Shown piece after piece: positions 46,721 to 56,986 of a DNA stretch of 64,000 nt. How positions within the stretch are numbered: the stretch's first letter is position 1; every line of letters begins with the position of its first letter. Origin of the DNA: Vigna angularis (taxonomy: Eukaryota; Streptophyta; Magnoliopsida; Fabales; Fabaceae); the NCBI RefSeq assembly GCF_016808095.1, contig NC_068976.1:6481001-6545000 (forward strand), in the 5' to 3' direction. The position numbers and the translations under genes were made by a program. Under the pieces are notes generated by a model, which saw only the letters and a list, made by a program, of their open reading frames with translations, was not told where the DNA came from and did not search any database.

Positions 46721-46800
46721 CAGGCACTGTTTGCCGCTGTCCGGCGCTGTTTGCCGCTGTCCCGCGCTGTTTGCCGCTGTCCCGCGCCGTTTGCCGCTGT
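46721..46800 (+). repeat. 20-bp tandem repeat, four copies
   Basis: Four units of the form CCCGCGCTGTTTGCCGCTGT lie end to end at 46721, 46741, 46761 and 46781, with a few changes. They are the GC-richest part of the non-autonomous element; overlapping ORFs in all frames are shadows. Confidence 0.92.
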
Positions 46801-47204
46801 CCCCATCACCTCGTCAATTAGTGATGACAGTCCCTGTAGTTTTGTCGCTTCCAGCCACTACAGGCCCCATCAGTCAGTGATGGCAATTTAGTCCCTACAG
46901 TTTTATAGCCGTCAACCGCCGCTGTAGTCGCTACCGCCTCAGACAGACGCAAGGGCTAGAGTTAGCTCAATCTTCTTGTGAGACACGGCTAAGTATCACC
47001 ACTTGGGAGTTGTCCAGCAAAGAATTTTGGACCTCCAACGTATCTTTGGATCTTTGATGTCTTTGTTTCAGCATTGTAGCTTAATATTTTGTTTTGTTTT
47101 AGTGGTTCAGCAACTGTGATATTCCACATTTCCGCCGTTCACACTGAGGGGGAGTACGTTTCCAAGACACTGCAAGTCAAGTCACATATATATGGGTGTA
47201 GTCC

Positions 47205-47350
47205 CTGCAGTTCTGTAGATTTCAGCTACTACTGTTGATCCTGTCACCCATCCATCATTGATGAGAATTTAGTGTAGTCCCTGCAGTTTTGTAGCTCTTA
47301 GCTTTCAGCTACCACTGTTGATCCTGTCACTCATCCATCATTGATTGGGA
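47205..47350 (+). repeat. Tandem duplication of about 75 bp in the non-autonomous element
   Basis: TAGTCCCTGCAGTT, CTGTTGATCCTGTCAC and CATCCATCATTGAT recur in the same order in two adjacent units (from about 47200 and 47276). Confidence 0.8.
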
Positions 47351-47542
47351 ATCAGTCCTTGCAGATTGTCATTGTCCACCACTGCTTTCCTTCATCCACT
47401 TTTGAAGTTGACGTTTCACAAGCTGTTGTTAGTCCATCTATGTTTACCTCACACTCTTGAAGACAAATCATCTAGTTCAACACTGAGTTCATCTATTCCA
47501 AGCTTAGTTCATACAATTTGTATGCTCCAGCTTGAGGGGGAG

Positions 47543-47704
47543 TGTTAGATATATTATATCTTTTATCTTTTAGTTAGTTTGTTATTATTTTTCATTTGTA
47601 TTTTGGGCTTAGCCCATATTTCTTTTATTATAAATAGAGAACCCTATGTGTGTATTTAACAAAAGGGAGATTAATCTATATATAGTTTTTCACTATATTC
47701 AACA
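47543..47704 (+). repeat. 3' LTR (162 bp) of the non-autonomous copia-type element
   Basis: It is bounded by TG and CA, is preceded by a G-rich polypurine tract and contains a TATA box. It is short for a copia LTR, in the size range of TRIM-like elements. Confidence 0.85.
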
Positions 47705-47706
47705 GA

Positions 47707-48690
47707 ACTCATCAAGGGCATTATGAATGGTTGGTCATGCCATTTGGTTTAACCAATGCCCCTGCCACCTTTCAAGCCCTCATGAATGACATTTTTCAAG
47801 GTATTCTAAGAAAATTTGTCTTAGTCTTCTTTGATGATATATTAGTATACAGTCCCACTTGGGAAGAGCACCTCCAACATCTTGAGACAGTCCTACAGAT
47901 TTTACAGCATCATCAATTATATGCAAAACTATCAAAGTGTGCTTTTGGCCTACAAGAAGTTGATTATCTGGGTCATACAGTATCTGGAAAAGGTGTGACC
48001 ATGAACAAGGACAAAATTGAAGCTGTGATGCAATGGCCAGTTCCCACCAATCTCAAGCAACTGAGAGGGTTTTTGGGACTCACAGGTTATTATAGAAGAT
48101 TTATTAGGCAATATGCCTCTATTGCTGAACCTCTAACTAATCTTCTAAAGAAGGACTGTTTTATATGGACTGACGAAGCCACTCAAGCTTTTGATGCTTT
48201 AAAAGCTGCTGTTACTCAAGCCCCTGTGCTAATTCTTCCAGATTTTTCCATTCCTTTTGTACTGGAAACTGATGCTTCAGGGTCAGCTATTGGAGCAGTG
48301 CTGATTCAAAACAAACATCCCATAGCATATTTTTCCAAGAAATTGTACCCCCGACTTCAACGCCAATCTGCTTACGTAAGGGAGTTTTTTGCCATTACTG
48401 AAGCTGTAGCCAAGTTTCGACATTACCTTTTAGGGCATAAATTTGTGATTCGAACAGACCAAAGAAGTTTAAGAAGTCTCACTGAACAAGCCATTCAAAC
48501 ACCGGAACAGCAGAAATGGTTACATAAATTGCTGGGGTACGATTTTACGATAGAATATAAATCGGGCAAGGACAATGTGGTTGCTGATTCCTTATCCAGA
48601 TCATTTCTTATGGCATGGTCACAGCCCCAACTAGATTTCCTACCAGAATTACGAAAGGCTCTAAATACAGATGAAGAAGCAAAAAAAAAT
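47707..48690 (+). pseudogene. gypsy pol part 2: reverse transcriptase C-terminal half and RNase H
   Basis: Resuming at THQGHYEW after the insertion, the frame holds VMPFGLTNAPATFQALMN and the active-site box FFDDILVYS with two Asp residues, then the LRGFLGLTGYYRRFI connection. RNase H follows: VLETDASGSAIGAVL (catalytic Asp), EFFAITEAVAKFRHYL (Glu), FVIRTDQRSLRSL (Asp) and DNVVADSLSR (Asp). All four acidic residues are present. Reverse transcriptase and RNase H make cDNA from element RNA. Around 48680 a run of A residues shifts the frame into that of the integrase. Confidence 0.93.
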
Positions 48691-50200
48691 CATTACGGAT
48701 TGTGTAGCCAAGCAGGTTGTTCCACATTATGCAGTCCATGATGGCTTACTTTACTGGAAGGACAGGATAGTCATACCTGCATCTCCTGAATTAGTTCAAA
48801 AGTTGCTTAAAGAATTTCATAATTCTCCTATCGGTGGGCATGCAGGAATCACGAGAACATTTAGCAGACTTGCTCAGCAATTCTATTGGCTTGGAATGCA
48901 GCAGGATGTAAAACATTTTGTTCAGAATTGCCTGATTTGTCAGCAGGCAAAATCAGTTAATTCTCTTCCCTTCGGGTTACTACAACCTTTACCGGTGCCA
49001 ACTCAGATCTGGGAGGATGTGGCAATGGACTTTATCACCAGCCTTCCAAATTCTCAAGGCTATACTGTGATAATGGTAGTGATTGACCGACTCTCCAAAT
49101 ATGCTCACTTCTGCCCTTTGAAAGCGGATTACAACAGTAAACAGGTAGCTGAAGCGTTTGTCAAAACTGTCATCAAATTACATGGGTTTCCAAAGACAAT
49201 TGTTTCAAATCGGGATAAGGTGTTTGTAAGTCAATTCTGGCAACATTTATTCAAATTAAGTGGAACTACCTTGCACATGAGCACAGCTTACCACCCTCAG
49301 TCCGATGGACAGTCAGAAGCTCTTAATAAATGTTTGGAGATGTATTTAAGGTGCTATACGTATGAGTCTCCTAAAGAATGGGTCAAATTTTTACCTTGGG
49401 CTGAGTTCTGGTACAACACTGCTTATCATCACAACAGTGGTATGACTCCATTTAAGGTAGTTTATGGGAGAGATCCTCCACAATTGACTAAATACACTCC
49501 TCATGCTTCTGATCCTCCAGCAGTTCAAGATGACCTTACGACGCGACAGGAAATGATCAGCAAATTGAAACAGAATTTATTACGATCACAGCACCACATG
49601 AAAAAATATGCTGATGTCAAACGGAAGCACATGGACTTTCAGATTGGTGATATGATGCTGGTAAAGTTACAACCGTACAGACAAAATTCAGTGGCCCTGA
49701 GAAAGAATCAGAAATTAAGCATGAAATACTTTGGCCCATTTCCTATCATTGAACGAATTGGCTCTGTTGCTTATAAGCTGTTGTTGCCCCCAACAGCAAA
49801 AATTCACCCTGTCTTCCACTGTTCTCAACTAAAACCTTGTAGGGGAGATCATACTCAGCAATATGTTCCAGCAATCACTATTGATTCTGAGACTCCACCT
49901 GTTATTCAACCTGCTGTTGTGCTTCAAGATCGTCAAATTATGCAAGGGAATAAGATAGTAAAACAGTTCTTGATCCAATGGGAAGGGTTAGAAGAATCAG
50001 CTCCTACATGGGAAGATGAAAGTGCCTTACGTAAAGCCTATCCAACATTCAACCTTGAGGACAAGGTTAATTTTAAAGGAGGAGGAATTGTAACGAGGGA
50101 AGACCATGAAAACATGAGGGTGGAAGAAACACGTGGAAGCAGGCGCGTGAGGAAAAAGAATATTAGACTCAATGATTATGATTGGATGGGGATTCATTAA
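48671..50200 (+). pseudogene. gypsy pol part 3: integrase and chromodomain-like tail
   Basis: The 509-residue frame has the HHCC zinc-binding region (GGHAGITRTFSRLAQQFYW, then CLICQQAK). The integrase core follows with the Asp of VAMDFITSLP, the Asp of VSNRDKVFVSQFW and the Glu of YHPQSDGQSEALNK. The GPFPIIERIGSVAYKL block and KIHPVFHCSQLKP precede a chromodomain-like segment (FLIQWEGLEESAPTWED). The stop lies inside the 3' LTR. Chromodomains direct integration to particular chromatin. The ORF is open but cut off from the rest of pol by a frameshift. Confidence 0.93.
50075..50088 (+). promoter_or_regulatory. Polypurine tract of the gypsy element
   Basis: AAAGGAGGAGGAAT lies directly before the 3' LTR start TGTAACG and is also translated as part of the polyprotein. 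Confidence 0.85.
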
Positions 50201-50430
50201 ATAGAAGTTTGTTAGAGGAGGAAGGGTGTGCTGTCATTTACGAATTCTCTGACTTCTTCTTTTTGTCCTGTGCACTTCTTCACTGCTGCCATTTCCTTTT
50301 CTGTTATATGAACTTTTATACTCAGAATATTTGGAGGACGTTTTTTTTTACAGAGGATATTACGAAAACCATTATAACTTCATTTCATTCTCCTTCCCAA
50401 ATTCTATTACTGTTATATTGCTGTCTTACA
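50089..50430 (+). repeat. 3' LTR of the gypsy element
   Basis: Nearly identical to 43557-43897; it ends CTGTCTTACA before the target duplication tacgg. Confidence 0.95.
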
Positions 50431-50730
50431 TACGGTCCCACTTTGAAGTTCTCACAAAGCATTATCCCCTAGTGTCTACATCAATTTCGTTTTGTATGCA
50501 GAAAATATTAGACAAATATTCCTGAGTATCCATCTCATATTTTTCGGAAGTTTGTCTTAACGATCCCCAATTTAGATCACATCTTCTTTTAGAAGGCTAG
50601 AATCATCAAGGCCCACCAGGAAAACATCAAAACCTATATGATTCAATGATTACACTCAGGAATATGTTTTATTAGAATAATAAAAAGACATCCCTCTAGG
50701 ATTGACTCACAAATAATTCAAGTTTTTTAT

Positions 50731-51112
50731 TAGTATTGTCAAAATGGGTTAAAACCCGCAGGTCAAAAGTTATCAATATTATAAACTTATTTATTCGCTT
50801 TCTGGGTTTGCTTTTTGGATTACATTTGAGTTGTATGTTAATTTTTTATTTCGAATTGTTTTTGAAGTTTAACATCATTTTAGGGTGAAAATATTTAAAT
50901 TTGAATTACAAAAAAATTGTAATTTTTTTTGGATTTAAAAAAAAACGTGTAAATAAGTCAACCCGTTTAACCCACCCATCCGTGGTGAGTCGGGTCAGGT
51001 TCAAATTTTTTCGGCTCACTAATAAATGAGCTGGGTTGGACTGACTCACTAAGTGGTCAGCTCGTAGTGGGCCAGGCCGGGTTGGACCGGGTGGCCCGTT
51101 TTAACAGCACTA
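50731..51112. mobile_element. hAT-type MITE, 382 bp
   Basis: The ends TAGTATTGTCAAAATGGG and, on the other strand, TAGTGCTGTTAAAACGGG form terminal inverted repeats. The eight bases outside (ttttttat left, gtttttat right) agree at seven positions, fitting an 8-bp hAT duplication. The interior has the CGGGTTGGACCGGGTGGCCC and AACCCGC words typical of these plant elements as I remember them. No coding sequence. Confidence 0.75.
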
Positions 51113-51246
51113 GTTTTTATAAGACCTATCCATGTAACAAGAAAGGAAAAGAGAAAAACTTTAAATTTTCTCATTTTTTTTTTGTTTAGTTTATTTTTCT
51201 TCTTCCTAGTGCATAACATTTTCTGTGTTTTCATTGATCAACCTCC

Positions 51247-51681
51247 ATGCCTTCTCAACTAAACAAAGACCTAAATGAAACCTTGCAATCCATTTTGGAC
51301 AAATTAGCCAACCTTCAAATACAACTTAACACTACTCAAGAAAACCACGATGGTGGCTACATAGTCTTTAACCAAGTCCTGGAATCTCGCCAAACTGCTT
51401 TGGAAACTATGCAGAACATCCTCAACCATGCCCTCACTACTCTACTATCCATCTTATCTTCTCATTCTACTACCATACCACTACCCCACGATATGGCCTT
51501 TAACGCTCTTCATATTTCCTCAAGCACCATGTCTTCCATTCAACCCCAACTTTCCATCCCTTCCAAGCCGTTTTTACTGCAACAACCACCCCAATCTTTT
51601 ATCCTTGTATTAATTAATCATATATCTGTAATTCAGATTTATAATTGGAAATTTATGGCCTATCTTGTCATTGGACTTTAG
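51247..51681 (+). pseudogene. Retrotransposon gag-like N-terminal fragment
   Basis: The ORF starts MPSQLNKDLNETLQSILDKL and has a heptad-like first half (to about residue 70) followed by a Ser/Pro/Gln-rich stretch, as in the N-terminus of gypsy gag proteins. After about residue 118 the sequence loses any resemblance. There is no gag core, knuckle or pol, and 51682-52208 is unassigned except for a weak exon-like stretch noted among the findings. The assignment is by style only. Confidence 0.35.
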
Positions 51682-52208
51682 GAATAGTATTTATGTGTGT
51701 AACTGTAGATCTTAAGAAACATATCCCCAGTCAAACATTGGGCCGATTTCTTACTCTGGATTTAAATTAGTAGAGCATTTTGAAATTATGTTTTCCCAAA
51801 CGTAGCAACTATCTCACAAAGGGGAAAATGGTAACCTTAGATATCAAATAGATACAAAAATAGTCAAGAAGAAAAAGAGAAACCTTCATATTACTCAAAT
51901 TATTAACAAATCAAATTCAACAGCCATGCCAAAAATCCTAAAGTATAGCTAGACCAGACCCTGTGAAGGAACAGAGCCGCAAGGACATTGGTTGGATTGT
52001 CAAATTCTCCAATGACCAATGCAGCTATTGTTGTAAATATGAAAAATTATATTCATCAAACATACAAATGTTAGGAATCAATTAATTATTATCAAATTAC
52101 ATATGTTCCTCGGTCCTCCTAATCCTAGTGTACGCTAGTTTCTTGGTTCATGAGTAAATGCTAATGTTATATGACAACAAGGTACAACATAAAATTTAAG
52201 AAACAATA

Positions 52209-52541
52209 TGTTAGGATATGGGGTGGCAGGGTATAATGGGTAATGGGTTTAGGATAGAAGTAAAGAGCGGGATAGTTTGTTAGGCTGTTAGGGGGAGAAA
52301 GAGAGTATAAATAAGCCTTTTGGTAATTCTGTGAGGGTAGTTTTTTCGAATATTATTTTAAATCTGGACATTGGCCAGAAGAGGGGGATTAGGCCTCCGA
52401 TAGGGTTAAGAGGGGGATTAGGCCTCCATTAACACTATCAGTGTACTCTGTTCTCAATTTCAATACAGAAATTCATTCTTTCTTTGTTCTTTTGTTTACT
52501 GTGAGCGTTGATAGTTAGGTTTCCAACCCAGGAACCTAACA
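52209..52541 (+). mobile_element. 333-bp solo LTR with 5-bp TSD
   Basis: Ends TGTTAGGATATGG and GGAACCTAACA form a TGTTAGG/CCTAACA inverted pair. The target duplication caata flanks it at 52204-52208 and 52542-52546. A TATA box (GTATAAATAAGCC) lies near 52306, and AGAGGGGGATTAGGCCTCC occurs twice at about 52380-52428. No internal sequence remains. Confidence 0.92.
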
Positions 52542-53051
52542 CAATAGTATGTATTTGTCTTTTTCTCCAGTATTCCCTGGGTTTTCTTTAACTACAAAGC
52601 ACTTAGTAGAGGAAAACAAACGTAATAATACTTGGTATGAAAGCATCACTGCAAAGATAATATGCCCCATGGTGATCAACTACAATTTAAACAAAAATTG
52701 ATTGAATCGTACTTCTGTTCTTATTCAGTTTTGATGCTGTAGAATCAGAGTGCTAACTCAAACCATCCACAGATGTATGTGAAACTAAATTCATGGTCAG
52801 CAATGAAACACTATGTTCCGGCTGTCGCTCTTAAAATAAATGACATAAAAAAAAAAACATAAGAAATAAACAATAGCCCTGCAAATAAAAAATAACTGCT
52901 GGAAATTTGTAGCCATAAGATTTTGACAACTTTTCAGTATTGAATGTCTTTCTCTCCATATAGCAAAAAATCCTTCTATTGGACTAAAAATAAACACCAT
53001 AACAAATACCCTGTCCAATCATACCAGATATACAATTTTACTAACCTTGTT

Positions 53052-53520
53052 TCACTTTGAGGCACTACTGTGATTGTCAGGGGTAACATAATAAAGTGCC
53101 TTCGCTGCTGCTATCGCCGAATCCCCTCTCTTAACAATTTTCTGCAGTTCCTCAACCTTCTCTGACAAGGATGCAACATTTGAGTTGGTCGACTGAACCA
53201 ACTGATTAGCAGTTTCTAAAGAAGTGCATAACTGAACAAAAACGGTAAAATAATAATAAGTTGAATATGAAGACAGATTAATAGTGAGAACATGAGGATG
53301 AACTACTAAATCCCCTTGCCCTTCCCTCATGAACCAATAACGATAATCATAACAATGATAGATAAATACATCATTTATACATTCACAATGTAGTAAAAGG
53401 ATTATACATTACCCTCTTATCACAAATTGTCATCGATACTAAGCTTATTGAACTTTAACATAACTACCTTAAAAGTTATACAATTTTTTCTACCCTGATG
53501 CATAGAAATTAAACTCTAAC

Positions 53521-53569
<49 letters not shown>

Positions 53570-54035
53570 GTAATAATAATAATAATAATAAGAGGAAGCC
53601 TAAAATGAAATTTTCCTACCTTGTCCTATTTTTTAGATTTAGTTTATTCACCTAAGTTTGAATTATTCTATTGTGATGGCTTATCGTGGGTTAGGGATTG
53701 AGAGGAATGGCACGATACCTTCAAAGTGAGAGAAGTCCAAGAGTGGTCGGTGCCGGAGAGAGCCGAATTCAAGTGATCGTAATGTTTCTAAAACGACGAA
53801 AAGGAATGTCGTTTTAACGCAACTTACAATCTGAAGGGACAATAGATGAAAAGTACAAAAAACGAACCTGGAAGAGTGTGAGGAGGTTAGGAGGTGGATC
53901 GTTATCGTTGAGATGGGAAGAGGAGGGAGTGGGAGAAGCTTCGCGACGGAGAGAGTGTCCTTGTTGTTCTTCTCCGACGTCGTTCAGAAGATCTCCGATG
54001 CATAGAAGTGGCCCTCCGATTCCTCTCATTGACAT
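53052..54035 (-). CDS. Three-exon gene for a 138-residue protein of unknown function
   Basis: Three minus-strand exons join in phase 0: 53868-54035 (56 codons), 53719-53787 (23 codons), 53052-53231 (59 codons and stop). Splice sites are canonical (CAG/GTTCGT with TTTTAG/AAA; AAG/GTATCG with TTCAG/TTA). The protein begins MSMRGIGGPLLCIGDLLNDV, has a Ser/Pro/Asp-rich linker, then the middle exon motif SGTDHSWTSLTLK, then a probable coiled coil (LETANQLVQSTNSNVASLSE to KIVKRGDSAIAAAKAL). There is no signal peptide or membrane span. I recall similar small proteins across land plants but cannot name a function. Codon use and intron structure look like a host gene, not a transposon. Intron 1 is 80 bp; intron 2 (487 bp) holds a long AAT array. 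The upstream Met is used; Met3 is an alternative. Confidence 0.8.
53520..53591. repeat. (AAT)n microsatellite in intron 2 of the small gene
   Basis: About 24 AAT units with a single interruption (ATAGTAAT). It lies wholly within the 487-bp intron between exons 2 and 3. Confidence 0.95.
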
Positions 54036-54139
54036 TTTATCTCTCTGTTCTGTTTTTTCTAATCAAACCGAAGTTTGAGATTCTCTTCCTTTCCTCCCCT
54101 TTCAACGGCGGTGAAATATTGTTTGGAATCTTATTGTGG

Positions 54140-55850
54140 AAATAATATAATTTTTAAAAAATAATTTGGAATAATAAGCCATATTATTATTACTTTTGTT
54201 GCAATAAAAGTATGTTAACAAATAACAAAGAAAAAAAAACTGTAATAAAAATGATCCCACACTAAATTAAACTCACCTAGTTTTATAATTTTTTTGAAAA
54301 TTTTTGTTGAGTAGTATAATTATGTGTTAATAAAATATTAGTATATATCAAACTTAATTGATGCACGCTTTCAAAACTTTGAACATAAAAAGACAACACA
54401 TATTATGAATAGACTCTTCCAACTTAATTACATAAATAATAAATATGGTTAGGTCTAATAAATGGAAGAATAATAATATTGTATAGAAGTATTATTTAAA
54501 TAATTATTTTGATAATTAAAACATATGGACACAGAATAATATTGTTATTTAAAAGTATCATCGTGAACATACTGACTTTATCATAACAATGAATCTTGAT
54601 TATTGTGACACACCAGCATAAAAGAATTTTGTATAACAATAATAATATGCTAAGATCGGAAACAATAGAATATTGACATAAAAGCATAATCATAGCGTGT
54701 GCCATGGACAACCACACACCTTTTAAGTTTACTTCGTCAAAAAAAATATTATAACATTTTGACATACATATATTATGTTAAAATATTATAAAAAAACTAT
54801 ATACAAAAAATGAACATGTATGTATATAATAGTGAGTTAAATGCAATATATCACCCACACTAGAATAAATGTCCTCTTATTTAGGATTATTACTTGTAAT
54901 TTTATAATACAAGTGACGACAACTAAATAAAATAATAGGATGAAATAATATTCATATCATCGAGCTAACAAAAAAAATAAATAGTAGAGACAGAGACTCA
55001 ATATTAAAAAATATTTTTTTTCTAAATGCTTAATAGATCATACAATTTAATAAAAATTTAATTGAATTTTTCAAATTTATTAAAAACTTAAAACTTAATT
55101 AAATTGCTAATAAAAAACTGTAATAAAATAAAATAATGTAAGTAAAATACAATTTTAATATATTTGTGACTTCATCAACAAAATCGTATTTTTTTAAAGG
55201 ATATTCTTTATCAAACACGTCTAGTATTTGAAGTGAAAAAACATATTTTAATTTCCTTTTACCTTTTTCTTATTCAACAGTCCAACGTGAAATAAATTAC
55301 CCAAAATCTAAAAGTTATCCTGAGTCTTAGTCTTTTTGTAATTGCTCGTCTAAATTATTCGAAAAGTACGTGTAGAAGGTACTTTGATATTAAAGTCAGT
55401 TTAACATTTAACAATTCAAGTATTAATGATTTAGTAAATATAAATCACCTATCTCCTTATTTTAAACTTATTTTTATAGATTTTGGAGTGAGTTTTTTAT
55501 TAACAACAGGCTAATTACGATTTAATTGTAGGTAATTACACTTTATCTCTAAGTTGTTTAACATTAGAGTTAATTTTCCTTATTATTGGCGGATCGATTC
55601 ACCTTTCTGACTGTCTGGTCCAAGATTGGCTGAGTAGTTATATGGTACATGAAACAACTTGAGGACTACTCATTTTTTAAGTCAGTGTCAGTTCTTTATT
55701 CATCCGGTCCGAGATTTCTCCTTTTAATGTTAACTTGAATTCACAACCCATCTCACATATTTGACTAATTCTTATAAATCTAGTATTGGTTACATGATAC
55801 TTGATACCATTTTTTTGAACTGATTAATAGAAAATAAAATTTAATTATAA
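54140..55850. other. AT-rich intergenic DNA with a transposon terminus relic
   Basis: No gene is visible. At about 55020-55110 the complement reads CTTAATTAAGTTTTAAGTTT and continues like the termini of the element at 34795-35875, so a relic of that family is present. The rest shows nothing I can name. Confidence 0.45.
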
Positions 55851-55859
55851 AACTAGTTA

Positions 55860-56365
55860 AAAACTGGGAAAAGTAATGAACTTCATAAGTGAAGCCTGCT
55901 TGAAGTCGATAACGCCAAAGTGAATCCCGCTCGAAGTTAGTAGTGCCAAAACATAGCTTGCTTAAAGATGGTAGAACCAACTAGAAATTGCTTAAAGTCG
56001 ACAACACAAGATGGAAGGACCATTCTAAAGCAATAACTCAAAGAGCTTGGCCGAATGCCTAAGAGCATGACTAAATGGCTAGTCCTTGAGGCCAACTTAT
56101 TCAAAGAGCTCAGCCGACTGGCCTAAGAGCATGGCCAAATGGCCAAGCCTTGAAGCCAAATTATTCAAAGAGCTTAGTTGATTTGCCTAAAAGCACAATC
56201 GAATGCCCTAAGAGCACGACCAAATGGCCTAAGAGCATAACTAAATGGCTAGGCCTTGAGGCCAACTTATTTTAAGAGCACAACCAAATGACTAGACCTT
56301 GAGGCCAACTTATTCTAAGAGCATGACCGAATGGCCAAAGAGCACCATTAAATGGCTTGATTACT
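55860..56365. repeat. Two adjacent degenerate minisatellites
   Basis: The first part (55870-56010) repeats words like GAAGTCGATAACGCC and GCTTGAAG about every 40 bp. The second (56035-56360) repeats AAGAGCATGACCAAATGGC, CTTGAGGCCAACTTATT and AAAGAGCTTAGCCGA in varying order with a period near 70 bp. Such arrays are usual in or near plant LTRs; no coding sequence is implied. Confidence 0.7.
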
Positions 56366-56986
56366 TGAAGAGATCGACCAAATATGTTGAGACAAACAAG
56401 ACAAGGTCGTCTATAGAATCCTTGGATTTGAAGTTTAATCAAACAACATGAAACGAAGTAGTGTTAGTTTTGAAGTTTAATCAATCAACATGAAACAGTC
56501 ACTTTGGTTATGCTAGTTGATAACTCTCAGATTTTCCCCTCTTTTCTTGTGTTTAGGAAGTTAATTTTAGTTTCTTTTTGTTTCTAATTTTCTAGAATTA
56601 GGATAGTTTTTAGATTTTTCTTTAATTTTAGAGTTTTATAAAAAATAGTATTAATTTTGTGTTTTTAGATGATAAATAGTATTTTTAAATAAATAAGTGT
56701 TTCGCTATTTTCTTTAAATGTAAAAATTTGTGTTTAGAATTATAGGATTTTATTTTTTTACTGATTAAACTCTTAAAAGTTTTACTTTTATGCAGATAAG
56801 GGCTGAAGACCATACATTGGGCTGCCAATGTTGTTTGGGCCAAGCCACATTTGAGTCAACATTGAATGGAAATAGTTGTTGGAATGGGTCAAAGTGAAAT
56901 TGGGTCGCTGCTGGAATTTAGTGCACATTATCATTAGCTTTTGCAAATGCTGATTGGGTCGCTAGGTTGGATTGCAATTAGTGAAA

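Larger units (their letters stand above)
45990..47704 (+). mobile_element. Non-autonomous copia-type LTR element lacking its 5' LTR
   Basis: The right end is a 162-bp LTR (47543-47704) with TGTTAGATAT and TTCAACA ends and TATAAATAGAGAACCC inside, preceded by the polypurine tract GAGGGGGAG. The left end GCAAGTTCTCTGATCC is the sequence expected right after a TGGTATCAGAGC primer site. The 5' LTR and most of the primer site are missing. The gypsy codons flanking it join in frame if gaact (47705-47709) is taken as a target duplication. The GC-rich interior has no copia domains, so it was a short non-autonomous element. Confidence 0.85.
43557..50430 (+). mobile_element. Ty3/gypsy chromovirus-like retrotransposon with TSD
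   Basis: LTRs at 43557-43897 (341 bp) and 50089-50430 (342 bp) differ by five transitions and one T-run indel by my count. The target duplication is tacgg (43552-43556 and 50431-50435). Domain order gag, zinc knuckle, protease, reverse transcriptase, RNase H, integrase and a C-terminal chromodomain-like block is that of chromoviruses. The polyprotein is broken by a frameshift at the gag-pol junction, a 1.7-kb insertion in reverse transcriptase and a frameshift in an A run before integrase. At about 1.5% LTR divergence it is a young insertion that has already been hit by another element. Confidence 0.95.

Noticed and set aside
46325..46891. Overlapping Ser/Pro/Ala-rich ORFs resembling a proline-rich protein
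   Set aside because: They fall in several frames across the GC-rich repeats of a non-autonomous LTR element, with no domain or codon signal favouring one frame.
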